DNA of 64,000 nt from Nemopilema nomurai (Eukaryota > Cnidaria > Scyphozoa > Rhizostomeae > Rhizostomatidae), in the NCBI GenBank assembly GCA_003864495.1, contig ML133386.1, forward strand, positions 558,001 through 622,000, given 5' to 3'. Below are positions 1-11,000 of the stretch, one piece after another (positions within the stretch are counted from its first letter, which is position 1; each line of letters begins with the position of its first letter). The notes under the pieces are model-generated. The model was not told the DNA's origin. It searched no databases and saw only the letters and a program-made list of their open reading frames with translations. Both the position numbers and the translations under genes were made by a program.

Positions 1-680
1 AAACACTGGCGTATCTCTTCTGAACCCCCTATAAACATTGGCGTATCTCTTCTGAACCCCCTATAAACACTGGCGTATCTCTTCTGACCCCCTATAAACA
101 CTGGCGTATCTCTTCTGAACCCCCTATAAACATGGCGTATCTCTTCTGACCCCCTATAAGCACTGGCGTATCTCTTCTGAACCCCCTATAAGCACTGGCG
201 TATCTCTTCTGAACCCCCTATAAGCTGGCGTATCTCTTCTGAACCCCCTATAAGCACTGGCGTATCTCTTCTGAACCCCCTATAAGCACTGGCGTATCTC
301 TTCTGAACCCCCTATAAACACTGGCGTATCTCTTCTGAACCCCCTATAAACACTGGCGTATCTCTTCTGAACCCCCTATAAACATGGCGTATCTCTTCTG
401 ACCCCCTATAAGCACTGGCGTATCTCTTCTGAACCCCCTATAAACATTGGCGTATCTCTTCTGAACCCCCTATAAACACTGGCGTATCTCTTCTGAACCC
501 CCTATAAACACTGGCGTATCTCTTCTGAACCCCCTATAAGCACTGGCGTATCTCTTCTGAACCCCTATAAGCACTGGCGTATCTCTTCTGAACCCCTATA
601 AGCACTGGCGTATCTCTTCTGAACCCCCTATAAGCACTGGCGTATCTCTTCTGAACCCCCTATAAACACTGGCGTATCTC
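1..680. repeat. 32-bp minisatellite in a TMEM135 intron
   Basis: About 22 head-to-tail copies of a unit of roughly 32 bp containing GGCGTATCTCTTCTGAACCC. The array is cut by the left window edge and ends near 680 inside an intron, before the first visible TMEM135 exon. Copies vary in length: some lose an AA in the CTGAACCCC part, some lose a C or CT in AAACACTGG, and an AAACACTGG form alternates with AAGCACTGG. The variants recur in runs, which suggests that blocks of several units were duplicated. No open frame or RNA fold was evident. Confidence 0.97.
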
Positions 681-734
681 TAGACATGAGATATGCCCTC
701 TTGCATCAGATAAGCCTATAATATTTTTCATCAG

Positions 735-3700
735 GTTGGGATGTTCATGTTGGCAACCTCAACCACCATGTACCTGCACCGGTGAGTTACTTCTAATTAA
801 TTTTATCGAGATTCGCTCGGATGTTTACTAAGAGCTTCATTGTCAATGCCACGCCCACAGAGAGCTTTTCCCAAATGCTGTTGCAAGTGACTGATCAAAG
901 CAATTTCAAGCTGATCACGCCCAAATTTCGAAAGCGACGCTTTTGCTTGCATCGTGTTTTTATTTGCCCTGCATTGTACTGTACCTGAAGTTATTTCCTT
1001 GTACCTTGTTAAATTTTATCTTCTGTTTTCAAGATAGTCCATTAATTAATGTATAATTTTTTTAATGGAAGTTTGATATACTTTTGATGCTTTTAATTTC
1101 CTGTTCTCTTTTTAATTTAATTGCCCGTTCTCTTTTTGTTTAACCATGACTATTTTTTGTGTAAGCCATTTATTTTCTTTGTTTTCAGGAAGCAGCAAAT
1201 GCCTAATGGAATTTTGAAAAAAGTTGTAAGGTGGGTTAGTAAAAGTCTGCTTAAAAGACGAATTAACATTAATCGCATTCAGGTCACCTGTAGTATACAA
1301 TGCTAACGAATTTCACTCGATTCTAGATTGCTTTTGGGTGATACAGTCCCTGACGGTGTTGGAATTCCACAATCACTAGAACCGAGACAACGATGGTAAG
1401 ATTTGGTTTAAAGCTTTGTTCACCTTTATCGAATCACCATCAAATTGATGTATTTACGTTTTATTTGTGAATCCTGGAAAGCATTAAGAAGAGCCATTCA
1501 GCTGAATATAATTGTTTTCGTGGCTTTAATTTTACATCCCAAAATGGTTCAAATGGCTACACATTGCCTACTGTAAAATCAACTGAAATTTAGGTTTTGG
1601 AATACTTTTTGATTTGTTTCGTTTTAGGCTACATCATTCTTTAAAGGTTTTTGCAGCCGGTTATTGCATAAAGATGGTTCCTAGCCTGCTTTTTGCCCTG
1701 CCAAAGATTTTTTCGAATCCCAGTAAGCAAACATACACTTGATTTGTATTACGCTGAAATAATCACCATGGTTTCCCATCAGGCCTAGTGCAATACTTGA
1801 AATCGAAACAACTTCTCATTTGGAGATCATGACCATGACAACATAATTTGAAATGTCAATTAAAGAAAAATTGCTTATTCACAAGTTAGAGTACATGATA
1901 AATAAAGCTACGAGAATCTTTAGATTGGCTGATTTTAGAAAGTCAACATTTATTTTATAAAAATTAAAAGTCATTGCAAAAGTTGCAGCCTCTCATTCTT
2001 TCTCCTCTATCCCTGTCTTCCTCTCCTTTCCTCTTTCTTCCTCTTTCGCTCTCTTCCTCTTCTCTACTCTTCCTATTCCCCTCTTTTCCTATTCTCCTCC
2101 TTCCCACTGCCCTATCTCTCTCTGCATCTATTTTCGTCCTTCTGCCTCCCACTCCCTCTTTCCTCCGCTTCATCCCATCCTCTCTCTTTCCTCTCTCCCA
2201 CCCTCATCTTATTTCTCTCCCTTCATCATGTCTCTCATTCCCTCCCATCTATTGCAGAATTAATTCTCCAAGCTTTGGTAAAACTAGACAATGCAAAGTT
2301 TGGTGCCTTCGCCGGGAGCTTGATACTTCTCTTCAGGGTAAGTGACATTGACTTCAAACTTTTTTTATCGTGTCAGGATAAAGATGGCAGCCAAAGAAGT
2401 ATCGTTCGGTGAGCAAGCTTTGAACGAAATAATTGCCGTCAAATATTTTCCAAATCCTTTTATTTGAAACAAGCAATGTGATGTCCGCATTAGAAATTTT
2501 TCTACCAAGGCATTAACTTTGATATTTGGCTCACAATGGCTAGAAAAAGCAGAACCAGTTTTTGCATACTTAAAGTACTTCTTCGTCCGACACTCCTCAG
2601 AGTATGCAAACGTCGGAAAATGACCAAAAGCTGACAGAATAAAGAGCCAGATGCGGATCGAAAAACTCCAGTGAAGTTTTGTACCGTTAAGCGTCTGAAA
2701 TAATTCTGCTCTAAGTGTCTCAGAAATAACGAAAAGATGTCTGTTACCATTCCTTTTTGCACTGTATTTTAATTAATTTCATTTCAGATATTTGAATATG
2801 TTTCATACAAAATCAGGAGAAAGAAAGACGAATGGAACTCGTTCATAGCCGGTGAGTCTACTGTCACAGCAGCAAGGACAAGCTTGCACTCCCCCATTTC
2901 ATTTATAAAATGACCAAACATCCAAATATACCGATGCAGCACTCCTGTATTGCTATAACCACTCACATTCGTTGCGTAACACACTCACTGATCGCGCATC
3001 AAACATACCTTCATGTGTGCAAGACTGATTTTTCTCCTTGTTCCGAAGCTCTCTCTTCCACTCAAAGTTGAAAAGAAAACGCAAGATCACATGCATCTTG
3101 CTCCGCAGTGGCAGATTGACGACAGAATTGGTTTTAAACCAGAACAAAAGAGCTCATTGCCTTCACTATTCGGACATGAGAGAGTGAAATAAACTGGAAG
3201 GTGGACCATGTTGTTTGCAGAATCCTTTGTCTTAGTATTTGTTTCCCTTGTTCCGCTCGTAGACCTTTGCAAATCTGTTTTTCAGGTGGCATCGCTGGCT
3301 TGTCAATGCTGTTCCAAAGAAACGCGACACTTGCTTTGTATGTTTTGTCAAAAGTTGGCGAGGTGAGGTTGTTGATTCGAGAGTGTTCTTAGTGACTTTT
3401 GTTTCTACAAATCCATTCGACCGGACGCAGCACTAGTTAGTCAAGCTTGTCGTCTGGTGAAAATTATGATTAATCCTATATCTAAGGCTGTAACGCGAGC
3501 TTCAATCCCGCCAGCTAACATTCCCTAGTCACAGTGAACTCGGACGTTGTCAGTCCGACTGGAATTAAATGTCCAATTGTTTGCATTGCGCCACACTTTT
3601 TCATGTCCCTGTCAAATAGCCTCTCTTTTCTAGAATTCACTCCGTCTTATTGTAGGTGCTGTATTTTCGTGGAGCGCAGCAAGGCTACTTTCCTTGGTTT

Positions 3701-4580
3701 CATAATGGCGACGTGTTTCTGTACACATTCTGCACTGCTGTTATGTTTCACGTTGTAAGTGTGATTCTAATTACTTCAATGAGCTGTAATTACTTGTTCT
3801 GTCGAAATCGTGTCAACATTTGGCGAAGTCGTGTTTGTGAAATTAAAGTTTATTTAACCCTAGTCACAAATGGAATACCGAGCCTTGAGTGTAGGAGGTT
3901 TCTCGTCACCTACGAAGTTTTGTTCGTCATTTGTGAATCCACATTAACGCTATGTTTTTTGAATCCTCTATTTTGTACCTCCACATGTCTGACGGTAGTA
4001 CCTAGGTCGCATGTTAGTACCTGCCTCCTTTGTATTGGCAAACTCTTGCCGTTTCTATGGCGTTTCGTCTTTTCCACCTGGCATAACCTGTGCTTTTACC
4101 TAACGTCATCTGGTTGGCGTGGAACCTGGTTAAATGGCTTCTCGCTTTATTGTAGGCTGTGCTGGAACCGCACAATTTGAACCCAACGTACTGGAGGTTT
4201 TTAACGAATTTGACCAACAATAGGTGAGGAGTGGCATTTAATCCTGTTAAGCCATGTTCCAGCCTATTCTTTATTGAGCCAAAGCAGGGGTCCTGCTTTT
4301 ATTCCTGGAAATTATCAGATGAAGTGTTTTTTGCTCGATGAGTGGCTTTAACCATTTCTCTTTCCAAGAACTCGATTAATTGAAAATGCTAGCTGAGTTT
4401 TCCGTAAAACGAGTAACGGTTAAAGACCTTGTTCTACTTGTTTTCAAAATATTAAAGTACTTGAAACTGGATTCTAGATTTTCTGAGATGAACCGGAAGA
4501 TGTTGGATCCGTTTGGACTGGAAAGCTCGAAGACGCTTCCCGATTTCAATCCGTTTCCTTTGAAGAAGATGGAGGACTAG
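735..4580 (+). CDS. TMEM135: TMEM135-like peroxisomal/mitochondrial membrane protein, 3' part (10 exons)
   Basis: Exons: 735-781, 1189-1230, 1327-1395, 1628-1722, 2258-2337, 2788-2851, 3286-3362, 3656-3754, 4156-4223 and 4478-4580 (stop TAG). They sum to 744 nt (247 aa), all joined in frame by GT-AG introns. The product follows the C-terminal half of vertebrate TMEM135 closely. It has a hydrophobic segment with ATSTTMYLHR, then KFGAFAGSLILLFR, FIAGGIAGLSMLFQRNATLA, a segment with LYFRGAQQGYFPWFHNGD, EPHNLNPTYWRFL, and the tail FSEMNRKMLDPFGLESSK. The family (about 458 aa in human, related to the Tim17-type proteins) sits in peroxisomal and mitochondrial membranes and affects mitochondrial fission and lipid and cholesterol handling. 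That role is transferred by homology. The 5' exons lie outside the window. The first visible exon is read in phase 0 from 735. Confidence 0.92.
1982..2245. repeat. Pyrimidine-rich simple sequence in a TMEM135 intron
   Basis: About 260 bp of almost pure C/T on the + strand (TCTC, CCTCTT, TCCTCC mixtures), ending just before the acceptor of the exon at 2258. It creates a long open frame with a low-complexity Ser/Leu/Pro product, which is not a gene. It may act as an extended polypyrimidine tract for the next acceptor. Confidence 0.85.
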
Positions 4581-5093
4581 TGTTTAAGCAACGGTGAGTT
4601 TATTTGAGGTGATTGTGGAGGAGGTCCCAGGCAGCCGGTAGCGCACATGACGTCATCCTTAGAGGAAGCTGGCTCATAACTGAACATGCATAAGCATTAT
4701 AATTTCTCATTCATCGCCTAGTGAATAATATTTCTATTTGATGGTTTTTTTCTAATTATCAAACAAATTTCAAATTAAATCGTTTGTAGGCAGAATTTTT
4801 CAAAGTCTGATTTTTTAATAATTCTTCCATTAGAAATCTACTGGTCTTTTGTTGTATAATATACTTCAATACATAAATATTTCACTATCGTCAATAAACG
4901 ATAATGCATTTCCGAAGTTGGGTATGAAGTGGAAAGGAGTCGGATTCAATCAAATCATTATTCAACGTAAAATTTTTTGTTCATTGGCATTCGCAATAAC
5001 ATTCTCCAAATTCCACTAAGTTAATATGAACAGGGATAAGTTGAATATTTACATATGGCACAGCTAAATGTTTTCAACAATTCGTTGCCGGTT
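4581..5093. other. Tail-to-tail 3' regions of TMEM135 (+) and ADGB (-)
   Basis: 513 bp separate the two convergent stop codons. An AATAAA at 4893-4898 on the + strand fits polyadenylation of TMEM135. TTTAAT at about 4814-4819 reads ATTAAA on the - strand and could serve ADGB. If both are used, the 3' ends of the two mRNAs overlap in antisense. No coding sequence was seen here. Confidence 0.5.
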
Positions 5094-8000
5094 CTATTTC
5101 TTTTTTCCTTTTGTTGGAGACTTATTTTTGCCCTTTTCTTTCGGCGACTTGCTCCTAGGGCTCTTTCTTCCCCTGGTCGGCGACGGCGTCTTCCGCTTTT
5201 TACTCACTTCACTAGCGTTGTCGACCGGCGGCTGGTCAATAAATTTCTGTCGGTACTGCTCTCTTAGTAAGTTGATTTGGTGTCTGTTATCGTCCAGTTT
5301 GGCCTAAAAGGAGATCGAATCCATTTAATGCGTAACAGAAAAGTTAGGGAAGATAGGCGAATTCGTTGCGAATTCAAAAGACGTCATTAAATAAGATTCA
5401 AAAAGAGACTGTTCGTGTGTTACCTGCATGTCTTCGTACTCTTGAAGTTGTTTCTCCTTTTCCAAATTCCGCGCGATTCGATCGTTCTCGCGATCTCTCA
5501 AAACGCCTTCCCTCAGCTCCCTGTATCTCTGTACTTTTTCTTGCAGCTCCATCTCCAGCCTTTCTTCCTCCTTTTCATCAAGTAGCAGCGATTTGCCAGT
5601 CGACCTGATTCAAAATAAACACATGCAATGTACGCTTAAATAATTCTATGGAATATAGGGGCAGTGAAGAAATGTTCTAATGATCTTCGATAGTTTTCTC
5701 TACGCCATGGAAGTGTTTCGTCAATGTTGCACGCCAAAAAGTCAAAGTCGTGTCAATGTTTTCATGACATCATGATGCTGGGTCTATAAATGAATCATGA
5801 ATCAACTGAGAAATTGCACAAAGCATGCAAGTAGGATTTTGGCTGTTCCTGAAAATTATGAAAACTAGACAGGATTCAATTCTTTCTGAAGGAAGATTAG
5901 GAATTTGACCATGCAGAAGTTTTTGCAAAGAGGGAACGTTGGGCAGGGTAATGCTTACCTTACGTATGGGGTGATGTCGAAGGGCTTGAGCGCCATGTCT
6001 TGATCCTTGGAGGGTGGTGTCAGTGTTAGCTCGCTGGGGTCATTGTCCAACTGCAACCCAGGAGACAAGGGCGGGGCCACTGTCATAACAAGAGACAAAC
6101 AAAATCAACACTCCAAATGAGGCAAAATCATCATTTCAGATTGTTTTGTTTTTTCTTTCATTTTCAGTTTTGTCTTTAAATGCGACAACGTTATAAAATT
6201 GCTTTGATTCTTGGCAGAAGAGCATCAGCGAACGTTTGGGACTATAAGTGCTTCCAAGGTCAACTTCCCCTATGGTTACGATAGTTACGACGCTTATCGC
6301 TGCCCTCGTAGCCTTTCCGCTCGCAATTCATTTGTAATTCGACTTTCCAACCTGATTTGATTTGATTTGATTTGTTTCTACCTTGCATCCGAAGGTAGTT
6401 TTTAGGACACTGAGAAGCTTAAGCTTATCGAGCAGTGTCCTGGTCCTTCCTCTCGATGTGACCACACCTCGTGATTCCTTTTGCCTGGAATTACAGAGAG
6501 CTGGCAGCTCTCCTCACTCTGAGTGAAAGTTTGGTCATGCCAGGGACTCGAACCACGGACCCTTGGGTCTGTAGTCAGCGCCTCTAACCACTGAGCCATC
6601 CTCGCTATGTTTGTCAAAATACACCCCACTTTTCATTTCAAAAACCACTTGATACTCTGTTTTCACGAACGATCGGAGATGCGAGCCAAGTGGTCGAATC
6701 GGCACGCATCTAGATTCCCAAATGAAAACGGTCACTGGAGGCGTTCTTCATTCAAAGTTAAACGGCCTAGATGGCGGATGCTCAAAGAATCACAACATTG
6801 GCTTTTCATTTCTTCGGAGCTGGTGAGTGGATGCTTAATTAGTTTCGCACAGTTTGGAGTCATTTTCTATCGATTTGATGCTCAGTTTATACAGCTGTGT
6901 GTAATACGTGCACGTTTTACATCAAACAAACACGCGTGGATTCCCCTTCTTTCCCCGTCCTTGAGCACGGCCTAGAGAAACTGCCAACAAACCTGCATCT
7001 CCAATGCCGTCCGACATTTCCGTCTTCCTCGCTTGCTCTACATCTTCCTGACTTTCACTTTTGTTAATCTTCACAAGATTCTCGCTCAGGAACTTGAGTC
7101 GCGATTTTTGAGCCTAAATTGCAAAACATGTTGTCAAAATATTAAATGTTAACGATTATTCTTAATAAGATTTCGAAACCTGTTGCAGGATGTTTTTAGG
7201 TGATTTTCTATTTGTTGAGGCGGTTAATAATGCATTTTAAAACGCTCTTAATTCATTAAATAATTCGAAATGTTAATTCAGCTGAAAACTGCAACACGAA
7301 AATTCAGTAAAACTACATTAAAACTTTGCAGTCGTCGATGGCTAATATTTTGTATCCTTAACTTCTTATAATCTGTCTTTGTTTGTGAGTATCTGAGATT
7401 AAAAACCACTTTTGAAAACTATTTACAACAATTTATTTAGATGTTATCGTTTCCCATCGAAAATCAAAGTGCAGTGGCGTGCTATCTCGGTGTGCTATCT
7501 CGGCGTGACGTCAGACGTACTTTCGCAGCCCTTCCAGGCTGTTCGGCTTCCCAGGCGGCTTTCATTGCTTTGATTTGATCTTGTCTCTCCGTGTCCTTCT
7601 TTATTTCAATCTCACTCTACAACACAATAACATCCTTTCAGGTATTAGTTTAATGTTAATTCACAAAGATAAGATAACACACATTCGCTTATTATCGAAA
7701 AACAATCATTCTTTTTATTCCATGTTTTTCATTGCGAGAACTGACAGTTGTATATACGCTTTATACAGTAAACACTCCATTAAAAGACGTGTTTCTCAAT
7801 TCTACTGAAATGAAGGTGAAAAAGGGGACTTGGTCGTAGAGTAGTCTGAATTGAGTTATGACGTCACAGGGACGCCATCCCGCTAATCGCACTCAAGTTG
7901 CTGGCCATGGGAGTGTTTCAGCCTGGGAGCACTGCGGCATCAGCGCGGGGCCCACTCATCAGGTCTCGCGCATCTTGTGCCATAGCAGTGCACCAGGGGC

Positions 8001-11000
8001 TTTCTAGTCCCCCACCCCTCCTTAAGAGGGGGCCCTGCTAGAGCCTTGTATGACCTTTGTCTCAGACCTTCCCAGGAGATGGTGGAAGCACTTAGGCCTC
8101 CAGTCTGTGTCTCCTTAAGCGAGCTTACGACCAAGACATCAATTAGGAATTTACTTTTGTATTTATACCATTGACTAACATAGCTTGCAGTAAATGAGGG
8201 TAAGCGTCGAGCACCAAATACTTTCTACAAGGAAAGGGTCTTTTTTCGACAACATTTTTGTGTTTGATTCATGCTACTGAATCGAAACAAACTCGATACC
8301 AAGTATGGAAGCAATTCGGAAGTTGTAACTTCTGCGCATGCGCAGACCACATACCGTGCTCGCATCGCTGACCACCCGAAACACCCAGTTTGGTTTCGTG
8401 ATATCAAATTGCTGAAAAATAAAATTAGAAGTCATTTAATTTAGAAGTTGGTCCGTTGCGAAAGAGGGATTCGATCAAAGGAATCAATCTTTTCCGCCCA
8501 TTTGCAGGCTGCTCCCTTAATTAATGACCCGTGAGTAGCCTCACCTGTGAACCAGGCCGTGACGTCACGCTCTGTTGATGGGACTTGCTTGATCGTCCTT
8601 CCTTGTTATCCTTTGAGCCCTTCTTCCCCTTTGGTCCTGCGCTGTGTTTTTCTGTTTTTGTTGAAGTCTCCATAGCTGGTTGAAGAAGTCAGACAAGATG
8701 TCAAATTATAGTTCGCAGCAAGTGAATTCATTTTCCAATTGACAAATTCTGAGGCGTCGTACCAATAATGGAAATATTTGAAGACATGTTTGCGAGGAAC
8801 GTGATAGAACTGAAGGAAAAAGGCAACACGCACCTTCACCATCTGTTTTCTCGATGTGTTTCAACATGGATATGAAGCTCCATTGACTTTGCGATAAAGG
8901 CCAACTGTCTCTCAGCACAACAGCCTGGATGATGTATTTGTGCGTCTGTAATTGAAGATGGCGTTAAAAGATTATGAAAAATTAAAGATAGAAGATTGAA
9001 AATAGACTATGGCATTTCATTAGCAAATATGAGTTTGTAGAAGAAATGAAAAAGAGCTTGAGCCCAGAAATTACGAGTAAAAGAAAAAACCTGTGGTTGA
9101 TCGCTGTCCTCCGCGGGCTGATCGATGGTCTCGCTGCTTTCCGCTGCTCGCAATTTGTTCATACTCTGGGTTTTGTCGGCCTAAAAATACACCGTTTGCT
9201 GCGTCAACCGCTATCATCTGATCATCTTTTCCGAAATTATTCATTCTACTCTACGTGATTTTCGAAATGAAAAAATTGTGCTTACGGTTTCATTCCCAGC
9301 TCCCTGGTTGGTTATTGAGCCTCCTTTCGATGATTTTTTCCCAGTCTTCTCGAAAGGCGAAGCTGCGCGTTTGGCCGCCTTCTGCAATCGACTGCCTTTG
9401 ACTGAAGATCGCCCAGAGCCTTGTCTTGAGCCTGCCATGAACATCAGAAAAACTTGGCCTATCATCGAAGTTCCTTCATTACATTACATTTTACACGGGC
9501 AATTCTGTCTATATTGGATGGGGAACTGCATTGCAACACAATTTAGTCTTACAAAAGTACTCTTCAACTTTGTTACGGTTTTGTTGACATATTCTTGAGC
9601 TTTGATATTTACTTATTCAAAAGATGATATGTCTTATGGCCATCTTGATCTTCGTCTCGGCATTCCCAAAGTAGAAATCTCCCACATCACATTGCCAAGG
9701 TATCATGATGGACGCCAAGGCATTCAAACAGAACGAAATTCAGACGCACAACTCACTTCTATGGCTGGCCTTTTCCTCGTCATCGTCCGCGTGGTCCCGC
9801 AGAAACGTGAAGGCCGGCAGAACGACGTGTCCCTTGCCCGTTGCACTGGCTACCACGGTCTCATCGTCTAAAATCTAAATAAAGAGAGTCGATCTTAGAT
9901 CTCAATAAAGATAGACGGCGTAGAACCTCAATCCGCATGTCAAACGACTCTGTGGTCCGATTGTCTTAATGTCGATTCATGGAGCTGGAATCGAAGAGCT
10001 ATGAAGAATCGAAGACGAAGAATCGAAGAGCAGACGAACTTACATCAAGGCGAATGTAGACGTCAGCCTTGGATGTCGAAACTTGAATGCTCACTGGATG
10101 GTCGTCGAAAACCTTCGCCGTGTATCTGTGAATACATGAATTCGAAGTGATAAGTTGCATCTGTCAAATGGTGGAGTCAATTGCTGGATGATTGTAGCAT
10201 GTCTTGCAGTAGTCTTGCAAAGTTGTTACACCAGGGCTAATTTCAATAATAATGGTCATGGCATACTGTATTATTACATGATGTTTTTGGATACTTCTAC
10301 TTCAAAGTACCACAACTTCTAAACCACATTTTATAAAAGGGGTTCCTTCAAACTAACATAAGAATAAAAACTCAAAACTTCGTTTAAGACGCTTCTCAAA
10401 AACGTTGGCGTGAAGAACGCGCACCTGAAAATAACGTTGTTTCTGTTGGGTAAATAGTAGTCCCTGATCTCCTTGGTCGTGAAATTGGCATTGACCGTAC
10501 CTTCCTTGGCGGGCATCGGAAGGGGCTCGGTGGCCCCGATCAAACGGAGGCGGAACTTCCCTGGGGGCACCGGACCATTGCCGCTTCGAGCCTCCGCAAC
10601 GAATGTGTAGCCGTTCTAAATATGGGAAAGACATTAAGTTACGAAAGCAGTATGGAGAGAATATGTTAATATGAAAAAAGTAAAAATATTTCATTCTATA
10701 CCCTATTTCTAGTTTCAGAAGACAGGTGCGTAAGAGACTATTAATGGGGAGTACGCTGCAGATTACCCGCGATCCCACGAAACTGAATAAAATGAATCCA
10801 CGGGTTTAGGGACCCCAGCTAGTACCCTTTACGTCAACGCGTTGCTCATTGCGGGAGATTTCTTCGCCGTAACAGCTTCTATGAGACCATTAACAATTTT
10901 TATGGATACATTCTAAGTATCGCTTAAGAAGTAGATCCTGCTATGGAGCAATGCGTTTTGAGCCCATAGTAATCATCAATGCATCGCGGGACGACTGGAA

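Noticed and set aside
1..680. CRISPR-like array
   Set aside because: The repeat is continuous with no unique spacers, in a eukaryotic intron. It is a minisatellite.
1974..2345. 123-codon open frame on the + strand
   Set aside because: It is translated simple pyrimidine repeat. The real coding part here is the TMEM135 exon at 2258-2337 in a different frame.
6535..6607. tRNA gene on the - strand
   Set aside because: The A and B boxes are perfect, but the T-stem and anticodon stem do not pair and an unrelated body with a pentanucleotide tail follows, so it is the head of a SINE.
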